A stretch of 64,000 bases of DNA from Medicago truncatula (taxonomy: Eukaryota > Streptophyta > Magnoliopsida > Fabales > Fabaceae), in assembly GCF_003473485.1 (NCBI RefSeq), contig NC_053046.1, forward strand, positions 940,001 to 1,004,000, given 5' to 3'. Positions 1-9,834 of the stretch are shown piece after piece. Under the pieces are notes generated by a model. That model had not been told where the DNA came from. It made no database searches and saw nothing but the letters and a program-made list of their open reading frames with translations. Numbering within the stretch: the first letter of the stretch is position 1; each line of letters opens with the position of its first letter. A program made the translations under genes and the position numbers.

Positions 1-204
1 ACTTTCTATATTTTCAATGAAGTTGATGCCTTGGTCTTTGCTGGTGTAAGGTTCCCCCCAGAACTTGGCCACTTTTTCATCAGTCTGCCACACCATTACA
101 TCATCAAGGTCAGAAAGATTAAAGGATCGGAGTGTGATTTGGTTCAAATCGATGATCTCTTCTTCTTTGGCACATGGTTTGGAGGAAATAAAAGTTTCTT
201 CCAT
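1..204 (-). CDS. GNAT N-acetyltransferase, 5' part only (copy 1 of array)
   Basis: This is the first 68 codons of an intronless GNAT (RimJ/RimL, Acetyltransf_3-like) acetyltransferase; the rest lies left of the window. The start is the ATG at 204-202, giving MEETFISSKP. It continues through the family's conserved N-terminal stretch (IDLNQITLRSF, then DLDDVMVW, then WGEPYTSKDQG). The same start and wording occur in the copies at 1954, 9084 and 12873. Members of this family use acetyl-CoA to acetylate small molecules or protein N-termini; the substrate of the plant copies (Arabidopsis At2g32020/At2g32030 type) is not known to me. The acetyl-CoA site is outside the window, so activity cannot be judged. 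Confidence 0.85.
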   Translation of the reverse strand, partial: MEETFISSKPCAKEEEIIDLNQITLRSFNLSDLDDVMVWQTDEKVAKFWGEPYTSKDQGINFIENIES

Positions 205-262
205 AACTTGTGTTTCTTTTATGAGTTTATTTGGATGCATTCAACAAGTGTTTATTTTTAGG

Positions 263-271
263 CTATTTATA
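263..271 (-). promoter_or_regulatory. TATA box of GNAT copy 1
   Basis: The minus strand reads TATAAATAG, 59 bases upstream of the ATG at 204. The same box followed by CC occurs before the copies at 1954 and 9084. Confidence 0.6.
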
Positions 272-1180
272 AATAAAGTCATGGAGATGAAAAAAAGGAA
301 GTTGCACGGAAGAAAGGTCGAAGTTGGGATCAAGCAAGAAAGTGAAGTAATGGATTTCAAGGCTGCTTCATGTCTCTGCCTACCTTGGTTGACTTGAATA
401 TGCATTAAATGGGATCCAAACCTATGAAGCTCACATCCATGAAAATGAAAGTATTGTAGTTCTTTATATATGCTAGCAAAAACTATATATATAATTGTTT
501 TTATTCTTGTAAAGAAAAATAAATTGATCATCATTCCTGTGTATCTTGTACGGTTCTATTTATATATATATTAAAGTGTTATTGAAAAACAATTACAATA
601 ATTTTTTTTTTTGTCTTCTTTCCGAATGTGCAACAAGTGGGGTTTTGGCACTCCTTGTGCTGAAATCTCCAAATTTTCAGTAATATAATCCATTTTAACT
701 TTTTCAAAAAAAAATGAATTTGATAATTCTAAGTTGTGCTTTGGCTCTAATGATAGTTAAGAAGTTTGTTTTTTTAATACCGATACTATATGCACTATAT
801 GCTGTTAGAAAGAAAAAAAAAACCATATGGACTATAGTTTAAAAATATTATCCAATGGATTTCATGAGATATTGAAAAATTATAGATATGCAACAAGTGA
901 TTTTAGTTGTTTTGTGATTCAAGAGATGGCTTGTGGGATGGGTTTCTAAAGAGCAGAAACAGGATGGATAGGCATCACTGCATCAATTACGGTGGTCTCT
1001 AATCTATAGCTAAGCTACTAGTGTCTAATAATTTGATAATTTCAACACCATTTTTATGTATATCATTTACATCTTCACTAATCTACCACAATTTTATATA
1101 CCTTTGATCTTCCTAGGATGCACCTTATAGACCTAAGCATAAGCAGCACCTTATAGAGATTACTCATAATATAATATCTA

Positions 1181-1731
1181 AGAGTGTGTTTGGATGGGGA
1201 AATGTTTTGAGGGAATGTATTGTTTTGAGGGAATTCAAATACTTTGGGGTGAATTCCATTGTTTGGATAATAATTTGAAGCATTTTCAAAATATGGAAAT
1301 TTATGAAGTATTTTGTTCAAGTTAAATTTAGAGGATTTCAAATGACACCTAAAAGCTAAGAATTTCAAATTTCTTCATTGTTGTTATTTTTCATATTTTG
1401 CATTTTGGTCCTCAAATTTTCCAAAAATTTCAAATTGACCCCAATAAATTTCCAAAAATTGCAAATTGGTCCCTCAATTTTTTCAAAAATTATAATTTGA
1501 CCCCTCAAATTTTTAAAATTTACATTTTGACCCCTAATTTCAATTTTCAAATTTGACCCAAAAAAATTAAAATTTATAAAAGTTGTCCAAAAATGATGAC
1601 AATGAATTTTTTTATTACTTCATCCAAACAAAAGAATTGAGAAATGAAAGTAATTTAATTAAATCATTTAAATTGTCTAGAATTCTAAATTCTTTAAAAT
1701 TTCTCAATTACCTCATTCAAACACACTCTAA
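1181..1731. repeat. Palindromic MITE, AGAGTGTGTTTGGAT family
   Basis: The left end AGAGTGTGTTTGGATGGGG is matched by the inverted right end AGAGTGTGTTTGAATGAGG. The inside is A/T-rich with runs of 'ccaaaaatttcaaattg' type. I found no convincing target-site duplication, so the superfamily is open. Together with 205-1180, which is non-coding and includes the promoter of GNAT copy 1, it fills the gap between copies 1 and 2. Confidence 0.6.
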
Positions 1732-1953
1732 AACTGTTTTAACTTCGCTTGCCTATTACTTTCCTTTCTTAACAAGGCAAACCTCAAATATCACAAAAAA
1801 AGAAAAATGTAATACATCAGAATTGATTCTAAAGATAGATTTCAATATTAAAAGAAAATTATGATTGAAAAATGAAACGTATTAAAGTTGGAAACTCAAG
1901 GAGGCCAAGATGCCTAAGGGTGAATATTTTCCTATGATTTCCAAACAAATGAA

Positions 1954-2520
1954 TCATAGTTGGAGATCATTAGAAAGAACACTAAACATGATCATATCTC
2001 TGCTTTTTCCTTTCATGACCAAATACTTCCTAAGAGTTCCCTCCTTTTGGAAACCAGCTTTCTCCAAAACCCTTTGAGACCCAACATTTTCCACATCAAC
2101 AAGAGCTTCAAGCCTTTCCAAGTACGAAAATTCATCGAATGCAATCTTAACAATTTGTTTCACAGCACATGTGACAATCCCTTTACCCCAATATTTAGAG
2201 CTTAGATTATAGCCAAGTTCTGCAGATTGTTTCCTGCTTTTATCTTCAGGTGTGAACAAAAGAACACAGCCAATAGCACGATCATTAATGCATATTGCTT
2301 TGCAACAAAGAAACTTGCTTTCTATACTTTCTATGAAGTTGATGCCATCTTCTCTGCTGGTGTAAGGTTCCCAAGAGCAGAACTTGGCCACCTTTTCATC
2401 AGTATGCCACACCATTACATCATCAAGGTCAGAAAGATTAAAGGATCGGAGTGTGATTTGGTTCAAATCAATGATTTCTTCTTTGCCACATGGTTTTGAA
2501 GAAATAAAAGTTTCCTCCAT
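1954..2520 (-). CDS. GNAT N-acetyltransferase (copy 2 of array)
   Basis: This is a complete intronless gene of 188 aa, the usual length for a single-domain GNAT. The start is the ATG at 2520-2518 (MEETFISSKP); an in-frame GTG three bases earlier is ignored. Motifs in order: N-terminal ITLRSF at 23-28, DEKVAKF at 41-47, the acetyl-CoA pyrophosphate loop in SSKYWGKGI (107-115), the VENVGSQRVLEKAGFQKEG block (143-161) and a C-terminal GKSRDMIMFSV. It most resembles plant proteins of the At2g32020/At2g32030 type, whose substrates I do not know. A TATAAATAG box and a triple W-box lie upstream, so WRKY-controlled stress induction is plausible but inferred. It has CSWEPYTS where copies 1 and 3 have WGEPYTS. 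Confidence 0.88.
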   Translation of the reverse strand: MEETFISSKPCGKEEIIDLNQITLRSFNLSDLDDVMVWHTDEKVAKFCSWEPYTSREDGINFIESIESKFLCCKAICINDRAIGCVLLFTPEDKSRKQSAELGYNLSSKYWGKGIVTCAVKQIVKIAFDEFSYLERLEALVDVENVGSQRVLEKAGFQKEGTLRKYLVMKGKSRDMIMFSVLSNDLQL

Positions 2521-2560
2521 CACAGAATTACTTTTGTTTCTTTTATGAGTTATTTTGAGG

Positions 2561-2569
2561 CTATTTATA
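2561..2569 (-). promoter_or_regulatory. TATA box of GNAT copy 2
   Basis: The minus strand reads TATAAATAG about 40 bases upstream of the ATG at 2520, implying a very short 5' leader. The site lies in a block conserved with copies 1 and 3. Confidence 0.6.
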
Positions 2570-2700
2570 AAGTCATGGAGTTGAAAAAAGAAAAACTAGA
2601 ATGAAAGGAAGTTACATGGAACATGGAACATGGGATCAAGCAAGAAAAGGGTATTAAGGGGATTCCAAGATTGCTTTCTGTCGGTGTGTGTCTACCATGT

Positions 2701-2715
2701 TTGACTTGACTTGAC
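2701..2715 (+). promoter_or_regulatory. Triple W-box upstream of GNAT copy 2
   Basis: Three direct TTGAC cores lie back to back (TTGACTTGACTTGAC), about 180 bases upstream of the ATG. TTGAC is the established core bound by WRKY factors. The same triplet sits at the same distance upstream of the copy at 12873, and one copy of it remains before copy 1 (389-393). Function is inferred from this conservation. Confidence 0.5.
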
Positions 2716-2869
2716 TATGTGTTTAATGGGATCCAAATCAATGTTAAAAAAATAGGGTTAAATAGTGAAACATTATCATATGATTTTGATTCCAATACAA
2801 TATAATTGATTTGGTCAGTTAAATAAATGAATTGAATTAGTTTAACCAAGTAACATCCCAAATGAACAA

Positions 2870-2957
2870 TGCACTTAAAACATTCAAATATATACCCCTG
2901 TCTCTAAATTTTTGAGTCAATCCTTAATTAGTTGATGAACTGGAATGGAACATCCAC
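2870..2957 (-). pseudogene. Extra copy of the NET1 3' end
   Basis: About 90 bases resemble the stop-codon region and 3' flank of the NETWORKED gene at 14640-14715: the shared order is TTTGTGGATGTTC, CATCAACTAAT, GGATTGACT and, further on, AAGTGCATTGTT. The reading frame is not kept. A third copy lies at 8945-9035. Confidence 0.6.
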
Positions 2958-3190
2958 AAATTCAACAACAATAGAAATGAAATTACAAATTGAGTACAAC
3001 TTCTTCTTAAATTCTACCATAACCTCCTGACTAGCAACGGAGAAACACATCATCATCTCCAATATCATGCCATTTTCAATAAAAAATTTAGCCAAAAATA
3101 GATCATGATCGTCTCCAATAACTTCTTTAAATTTCACAACATAGAGAGAAGCCAAACATTCGGGCACAACAGCCGAACTTAGACGGTCTT
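2928..3190 (-). pseudogene. FBD-domain fragment of an F-box/LRR gene
   Basis: An open stretch of about 87 codons reads VPECLASLYVVKFKEV, then DDHDLFLAKFFIENGMILE, then VEFKKKLYSI. This is the pattern of the FBD domain at the C-terminus of plant F-box/RNI proteins. It begins right after a good 3' splice site (TTTCAG, minus strand, 3193-3191), as a last exon would. No F-box or leucine-rich exon can be seen upstream: 3200-3480 is non-coding. Its last codons are formed by the NET1-like sequence at 2870-2957. I read it as a stranded, probably dead exon rather than a gene. Confidence 0.65.
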
Positions 3191-3904
3191 CTGAAACATT
3201 AAAGAAAGTCCGAGTAAGACTCTTAGAGCAAAGAAATTAGATAAAAAACAGTAAGACGATGAAATAAGTCACAATTAGGACCTTGTGAAGTTTTTGTATG
3301 ATATGAAAAATGTATCATGACGGACTAAAGAGTGTTATCAGTCTCTGATGTCTTCTGAGAAAGATACCGGGGGAGATGATAGTTCGACGAGACTGGGAGA
3401 AAGAAGAGGGGGTTTTATGAGGTTAGGGTTTATCTTTAGAGAATTAGATATGTGTAACTATATATCTATAATTAAACAGGGAACTTCTATTGTACCGAAA
3501 TAGTATCACACGCGTGATAGATAACAGTTTAACGGTTTAGTCCTCGATTCCATCCGGGGTTGATGTGTATAAAATAATTTACGTCCTCTAAACATCCTTT
3601 CTGCCTAATAAACCATCCCCGCGAAACCATTTTAATATGCGACACTATGCCGCTTACATTCATTGAGTTTCCTTCAAAGATAATTTGATTTCTACCTAGA
3701 AAAATGCATTAGATTGTATCCATCCATACACGATAAATGTGAGAATTTCCTACCTTTCTTACCACCTTTGATACCACAATGTTGCAAAAATTGAGAGCAC
3801 GGGTTCTGGTCTTGAACGAGTCTCATGCCAAGCCATCCATGAAATAAGGGTATCTTGCGAAGCTTTGAAATGACATTAAGTTTTGTTGTCAATTATGATA
3901 AAAT

Positions 3905-4650
3905 TAACGTGAATGCACTGAACATATGCGAATTTGTGGTAAAAGCATCAACAACTTTTCTTGGATGCCCTATAAGGTACAATTCCCTTTAAGTTCTTGG
4001 GAATACCTGTTGGCGCAAACCCAAGAAGATTATTGACTTAGGAACCCGTAATTAGTTCATTCAAGTCTAGATTGTCGTCTTTTAAAGGAAGATTATTGTC
4101 AATTGGAGGTCGAGCGACATTGATCAGTTCCGACGTCTCATCTTCACTGCCTCTTTATTTCTTCTCCTTCTTTAAAGATCCTAAGAAAGTCATATATTTG
4201 CTAACAAAGATGCAGAGAAGATTCCTATGGCAAGGAGATGAGGAAATTATGAAAACATCATGGGTTTGTTGGAATAAAATCTGTTAGGACAAAAAAGAGG
4301 GAGATTTAGGAATAAAAAACTTTGAATTGTTCAATCTCGGATTGATATTTTTTTTTATTTTTTTAAAACTCGATATCCGATCCAAGGACCGACTAATCCG
4401 AGGGGACCAATCACACTGTCCACTTGCGAGGGCTTGTTCTAAGCCGGAGCAAGCTATGTATGAATTTGTCCACCGAAATTGGCACCAAGTGGGAATCGAA
4501 CCTGAGACTTTGAGAGGAGCAAACTCTAAAATCTCAAGCCAACCACTGGGCCAACCCCAAATGGATCTCGTATTGATATTAAAATGGTGTTGGATGATGC
4601 TTAATGCAAACAAATTCTCAATTTCATGTACGACAAGATTAAGAATTGGG
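3905..4650 (+). pseudogene. LINE reverse-transcriptase relic, split by a SINE
   Basis: Frame-broken pieces of a plant L1-type ORF2 can be read: FLGIPVGANP near 3990-4022, then SSFKGRLLSIGGRATLISSD, then SLPLYFFSFFKDPKKV and MQRRFLWQGDEEIMKTSWVC (4072-4287), then GDLGIKNFELFNL up to 4340. After the inserted SINE at 4350-4565 the same text resumes (LILKWCWMMLNANKF, 4571-4620). Stops and shifts make it non-functional. The stretch 3480-3900 before it holds no gene I can name. Confidence 0.75.
4350..4565 (-). mobile_element. tRNA-derived SINE inserted in the LINE relic
   Basis: On the minus strand there is an A-box-like TGGCCCAGTGGTTGGC and, about 45 bases on, a B box GGTTCGATTCCC, followed by a poly-A tail (the T-run at 4349-4364 on the plus strand). 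It is flanked by direct repeats of 15 bases at 4335-4349 and 4566-4580 that differ at one base (TCTCGGATTGATATT and TCTCGTATTGATATT). A/B boxes, tail and duplication together define a SINE. Confidence 0.8.
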
Positions 4651-4790
4651 TAATTGCTGAACAAATAAGTTTTGATACGAAGAATTAAGGTTTCTGACCC
4701 TGAAACTTTTACTCTAACATATGTACTCTCTGGAGGGGGTGGTGACCATAAGATCATCAAGGTAAATAAAAAAAGGTGTCATTTTTTTTT

Positions 4791-4920
4791 TGGTCAAGTA
4801 GTTTAGTGACTAGAGAAATTCACCTTTAAGATGAATAAGTGGGATGTCTGAGGTTCGAACCCCAACCCCTGCACATATTGTGCATTGTCCCTTACCGAAT
4901 GAGCTATGCTCATGGGGACA
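4791..4920 (+). mobile_element. SINE-like element
   Basis: A tRNA-like unit has an A-box region (AGTAGTTTAGTGACTAG) and a B box GGTTCGAACCCC at about 4852-4863, then a pyrimidine-rich tail. Imperfect direct repeats beginning AGGTGTC lie at both ends (about 4774 and 4920). It is not a tRNA gene: no acceptor stem or anticodon arm closes. From about 4990 to 5660 I see only A/T-rich non-coding sequence. Confidence 0.55.
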
Positions 4921-5662
4921 GGTGTCCCTTTTTTTAGGTGTAACGAAGTATTAGATTCAAAGACATTCATCCTAACAATATTGATCGACATAGTTAGTTA
5001 AATTAAATTTACCAACGGTATTGCTTTTATTATAGGTATGGACAGACCCAGCCTTGAGGGAGTACAAGGTGTTCAACCAAGCCAGACCTCCAAAAGCAAT
5101 AACTTTCAAAAAAATAATTAAGTCTAATACCCACCCCCACTTTAATAAAAAAAAAAAACAAATGTTACTTCTTTTTCTTTCTTTACATGTTTGAGTTTTT
5201 TTTCTTCTAGACTATAGTTCTCTTTTCTATATATAAATTTGATGCTATTAAATCACACCCAATTTGTATAATCACTTAATCAGTCAATTTAGAAAGCTAT
5301 TGAAAGAATCACAATAATCATTTCTTTTTCGCATAAACCATTCGTTTTCTCCTTTCCCACAACAGACGAGTGAAGAGTCCAAACGACAACATTTCACCTC
5401 TCTTTCACTTAATATTTTTTTTAATTTCGTTTCATGTTTAGAAGTTTTTCTAATTCTGATTTTCCAATGCAACTTAGTTACACAAAAAACTTGCATTTTT
5501 GTTTTACTAGAGGTCTATTTTAAAAAGAGAGCCGAACCTCCTATTTCATAGGAACGACCCTCAGTATAGATAACCAATTTTGCGGTCTCACATGAAATAA
5601 AATAATGTCAAAAAAAATTGTGTCTCCTTTTTATTAGATGGGTTTATAGACTATATTATTTT

Positions 5663-6152
5663 TTGGGAATTGTTAACCAGTGCCCCATGCCCGGGGCACT
5701 AGTTAAGGAATTATAAAAGAAATTAGGCTTAATTGTACTTTTGGATCCCTATCTTTTCAAAAGTTGCGGTTATGGACCCATAACTAATTTAAATACAAAA
5801 CAGCCCCCTATGTTTTGATTCTTTGGCAGTTTTGGCCCCCCAAGGTAAAATAAAAATAAAAAATTTGACATGTGGCACCTCACTTAGTGTGCCACGTCAG
5901 CGTTAACCGAGTCAACACTGGACTGGGGGTTCAAAACTGCCAAAGAATCAAAACATAGGGGACTGTTTTGTATTTAAATTAGTTAGGGGTCCAAAAGTGC
6001 AATTAAGCCAAGAAAATATTGTATTGGAAATTGTGTATTTTACTTTTTTAAAGTTAAAAAAATGTTCTTTTCAATGCAAAACTTGATTTTTTTTCTACTT
6101 TTAGTTCCTTAACTAGTGTCCCAGAAGCACCGGTTGACAAGACCCTTATTTT
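5663..6152. mobile_element. Palindromic MITE (GGGCACTAGTTAAGG family), hosting another MITE
   Basis: Terminal inverted repeats of about 40 bases end in CACTAGTTAAGGAA (left at 5667-5711, right the inverse at 6100-6145). Related ends occur at 24490-24540 and 41440-41615. The element is interrupted by the Mutator-like MITE at 5726-6009. From 6153 to 7326 the sequence is A/T-rich with no gene that I can see. Confidence 0.65.
5726..6009. mobile_element. Mutator-like MITE nested in the 5663-6152 MITE
   Basis: The 284-bp element begins GGCTTAATTGTACTTTTGGA and ends with the inverse of GGCTTAATTGCACTTTTGGA. It is flanked by 9-bp direct repeats AAGAAATTA (5717-5725) and AAGAAAATA (6010-6018), 8 of 9 matching; 9 bp is the Mutator-type duplication length. 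The arms are long and include matching 'caaaacagtccc' segments. Confidence 0.75.
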
Positions 6153-7326
6153 ATTTTATTTTTAACTTATTTTATCGTTTTTTGACGAAACTAGAGCTTG
6201 TTGACTTATTTGTGTAAAACATCTATAATATTTGAAAAAAGCTTTTGATTGATTTGATGAAAAAAAATACTACTCAAACTTTTTTAAAGATCAAATATTA
6301 CGTGATAGTTTAAGTTATATGTTTAGAACAAGTTAGTTTTTTAAGTTTTTTTTTATATTATAAATTGGTCCTTTAAATCATAAAATATTTGAATCATTAT
6401 CTTGTTTTCATCAAACTCGATTAAAAATTGTTTATGTGGGCGTTTAATGTTAAATTTGTATGTCCACCACACTCAAAACTAGGATCATTATTTAGTTGAT
6501 TTAAAACAAAATTAATTGTTCACTTGATTTATAATATTGTTGATGAAATATTTATCTGTAAAATTAGCTTTGAATTAAAAACAAGAAGAAAATATGCATA
6601 AGTAGTCATTCATTGACTTTTGTTGGTATTTGGAATGAGACATAATGTTTTGATTAAGGCTTTTGAATGCTTGAGTATTTTGATTAAAAGTCATATTTTG
6701 ATTTATGAATGTATCATGAGTTTTGAGTTATTTTTTTTACTTTTATATCAAGTTTGTTTAGACTTTATATTATTCATGTAATTTGTCCAAAAAATGATCA
6801 ATCTTGACAATCCGCTATTCCACTTTAGAGGCCAGCCGCTCCACGCCTCTATCCATGATTGAATACTTAGTGACTCATACTAAATTTTACATTGGATGTA
6901 ATGCATCCTTACAAAACAGTCTTGTAGGATAAGAATTATCCACCACTTATAAACATTTTTATTAGGTCTTGTCTTTATCAATCTTGGACTCGGATTTTTC
7001 CATTTAAAAAGCAAGAAATCACGGTTACCGGTCCAAGGACGACTACTCAAGTATTTCCATTAAGTATATCTTTCTATAAAATTAAACAGTTGTAAAAATG
7101 ATCATCAGTACTGCTTTAATTAATAAAATCCCCCACTTTCAATTTTTTTTATTATATATACAAAAATTTAAACATAACCTAAACACATCAATAACTTTTA
7201 AGAAAACAATGTTAAATTGTAAATACATAATACTCTATATCAAAGAGCAAGGAATGGAATATTAGTAGAAAGAAAAAATTATTTATGAAACGGAGGTGTC
7301 CACATTCATAAAAGAAAAATAGAATA

Positions 7327-8679
7327 TAGGCTTAAATAGGTAAATTGTCTATGTAAATTTGTGTGTTTTTTTGTTTTTATTCATGTATCTTTTTTATTCT
7401 AAAACAAACTATGTAAGTTATATACATTTTGGTTTTGGCCCATGTCGGCATCATCTGCTACAAAAATGAGTATGTGATAGAGGATGATGTGACGACGTGT
7501 GACATGGAAGAAAACGCTGATGTGTCGTTCCAGATGCTGAATCAGAAAGTTAGAGAGACCAAATCCAAAAATTAAAATTTGTAGAGGGTCAAAAACTAAA
7601 AAACGAGAAGACAAAAAATCTAGAAAAAAATCCAAAAATTCTTCATCTTCTTTCTTCTATTTCTTCTTCATCAATTTCATCAACATTCATAAAAAAAAAT
7701 AAAAAAAATTCAAAAACAACAATCATTAACAACATCATCATCATCATTATCGAATCACTACACCACCGCCATCAACAACACCTAATCTCATCATCAAAAT
7801 CATTATAAAATTCAACATACATAAAATCATTTAGGAAACCCTCTTTAATCAAACACCTAACTTCACCCCATTTTTACTACCCCATCATCAAAACCCCTAA
7901 TTCTACAGCTTCAAAAATATGATACTCAAAATTGATAATAAAAAATTGAAGGAAAAAATAAAATACACTTTCCAGCTACTAGATGCTCATGCTTCTGCGA
8001 CGATGCCATTCGTGAACAACAAACAATCTATAAAAGAATTTCAAAATCAACAAATTCACAATTTTAATATACGAATGGTACAATCCCAAGGCCAAATATA
8101 AGAAAATATTTTCCGAGATTGCAAAAATTTGGGACAAAAAAAATTGATAATTTTTTAAAACAAAACAAAAATTAATACCTTAAAGCAACAAAGGAATCGA
8201 AACATATGGGTTTCAAACAAAGATATCATTGAAGATGATGACAGGTGAAGGATGGATAGGTGTTTTACCTCAAAAATTAGGATGGTAGGTGTTGGATTAA
8301 AGATGGCTTCTTTAATGATTTAATTTATGTTGAATTTTTGAATGATTTTGATGATGAGATGTGTTGTTGTTGATGGTGGTGGTGTAGTTATTAGATGATG
8401 ATGTGATGATAACGATGCTGTTTATGATTGTTGTTTTTGGATTTTTTTTTGAATTTTTAAGAATGTTGATGAAGATTGTGTTAGAGATGATCAAGAAGAA
8501 ATAAAGGAAGAAGATGAATAGTTTTTTTTTTTTTGGATTGTTTGTCTTCTCTTTTTTTGGTTTAGGTCGCTCTATGAATTTTGTTTTTTTTGTAACAGAT
8601 GGATAATATGGACCAAAACCACAATGTTTATAAGCAAAAATATGCGAACTTACATAGACGATTTATCTATTTAAGCCTA
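7327..8679. mobile_element. 1.35-kb palindromic foldback element
   Basis: The outer ends are inverted copies: TAGGCTTAAATAGGTAAAT at 7327 and, inverted at 8679, TAGGCTTAAATAGATAAAT. The inverted match continues far inwards: a CATCATCATC/CTTCTTC-rich left arm (7640-7870) mirrors a GATGATGATG/GAAGAAG-rich right arm (8280-8520). The 60-aa open frame at 7919 lies in the loop and resembles nothing I know. No transposase is visible and I found no convincing target-site duplication. The ends resemble the Mutator-like MITEs at 5726 and 47705. Confidence 0.7.
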
Positions 8680-8944
8680 TTTTAATTTGTATCAGAGTTT
8701 GCTCAAATTAAATGAACGTTGTTCTCGATATAGATCACTGCAACGATCATGAAACCTGGAACACCCATTTAAGTATTCATAACAAATTTTAGACAAATAA
8801 ACCAAAAGACCCAACAAAAAATCAATAAAATTAGGTTCCTTCAAAGTTATGGAAAATTTGAAATGATAAACAAAATTAAATTGCAAATAATACCAATAAA
8901 TCAAACATGAAAACCAAGGAAAAAATATAAACATCCGACATGAA

Positions 8945-9035
8945 CAATGTAGTACTTGAGACATGAAAATACTCTGTTCTCTAATTTTTTGACTCAAACC
9001 CTCATTAGTTGATGTCCTTAGAACATCCACAAACT
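8945..9035 (-). pseudogene. Second extra copy of the NET1 3' end
   Basis: The minus strand carries TTTGTGGATGTTC, ACATCAACTAATGAGG and a downstream AAGTACTACATTGTTCATG. It is collinear with the true NET1 stop and 3' flank at 14640-14715 and with the copy at 2870-2957. It sits just downstream of GNAT copy 3. Reading frames in it are broken. Confidence 0.6.
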
Positions 9036-9083
9036 TAAAATTCAGCAATAAGTATGTTCTTCACCTCGATCAAACAAAATAAA

Positions 9084-9659
9084 TCATAGTTGAAGATCAG
9101 TAAAAAGAAGACTGAACATGATCATATCTCTGCTTTTTCCTTTAAAGAATACATACTTCCTAAGAAGCCCCTCTTTTTGAAAACCAACTTTCTCAAGTAC
9201 TTTTTGCGACCCAACATTATCCATATCAACAAGAGCTTGAAGCCTTTCCAAGGATTGAAATTCACTGAATGCAACCTTAACCATTTGTTTCACAGCACAT
9301 GTGGCAATCCCTTTACCCCAATATTTAGAGGCTAGAACATACCCAATTTCTGCACATCTGTTCCTACTCTTGTCATAAAGTGAACTGGAGGACAACTTAA
9401 TACACCCAATAGCATGATCGTTATGGCATATTGCTTTGCAACGTAGATACTTGCCTGCCATATTTTTGATGAAGTTGATGCCTTGGTCTTTGCTGGTGTA
9501 AGGTTCCCCCCAGAACTTGGCCACTTTTTCATCAGTGTGCCACACCATGAGATCATCGAGGTCAGAAAGATTAAAAGATCGGAGTGTGATTTGGTTCAAA
9601 TCAATGATCTCTTCTTTGGAAGAAATAGAAAGTCGCTCTATCATAATATTTTGCTCCAT
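9084..9659 (-). CDS. GNAT N-acetyltransferase (copy 3 of array)
   Basis: This is a complete intronless 191-aa GNAT gene. The start is the ATG at 9659-9657 (MEQNIMIERLSISSKEE); the GTG just before it is not used here. It carries ITLRSFNLSDLDD, WGEPYTSKDQG, the acetyl-CoA loop SKYWGKGIATCAVKQ, DNVGSQKVLEKVGFQKEG and a C-terminal GKSRDMIMFSL. The N-terminal dozen residues differ from copies 1, 2 and 4, and VDMDNVGSQ replaces VDVENVGSQ, so it has diverged but keeps every motif. The substrate is unknown. A TATAAATAG box lies at 9728-9736, and a small MITE at 9756-9834 cuts off the upstream promoter block found in copies 1, 2 and 4. Confidence 0.88.
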   Translation of the reverse strand: MEQNIMIERLSISSKEEIIDLNQITLRSFNLSDLDDLMVWHTDEKVAKFWGEPYTSKDQGINFIKNMAGKYLRCKAICHNDHAIGCIKLSSSSLYDKSRNRCAEIGYVLASKYWGKGIATCAVKQMVKVAFSEFQSLERLQALVDMDNVGSQKVLEKVGFQKEGLLRKYVFFKGKSRDMIMFSLLFTDLQL

Positions 9660-9727
9660 CACAGCCCCCTGTGTTTCCTTATCTAGGTTAGTTTTGATTT
9701 AGATCCATGCAGGTGTTTATTCCAAGG

Positions 9728-9736
9728 CTATTTATA
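9728..9736 (-). promoter_or_regulatory. TATA box of GNAT copy 3
   Basis: The minus strand reads TATAAATAG, about 69 bases upstream of the ATG at 9659. It corresponds to the boxes of copies 1 and 2. Confidence 0.55.
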
Positions 9737-9755
9737 AATTTGTGGAATCTAACTA

Positions 9756-9834
9756 AGCTCCATCCGTCCGTATATCTAAACACTCTTTTCTTAAATATAA
9801 AGAGTGCTTACATACATACAAGGACGGAGGGAGT
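9756..9834. mobile_element. Mariner/Stowaway-like MITE in GNAT copy 3 promoter
   Basis: A 79-bp palindrome has ends GCTCCATCCGTCC and, inverted, ACTCCCTCCGTCC. Internally AACACTC...TATTTAAG mirrors CTTAAATATA...GAGTG. It lies about 20 bases upstream of the TATA box. Confidence 0.65.

Noticed and set aside
3692..3892. 66-codon minus-strand frame (IPLFHGWLGMRLVQDQNPC)
   Set aside because: It could be retroelement debris, but I could not match it to a named domain.
8692..9048. 118-codon minus-strand frame beginning MLNFKFVDVLRTSTNEG
   Set aside because: Its first part is the out-of-frame copy of the NET1 3' end, and the rest is low-complexity A/T-rich translation.
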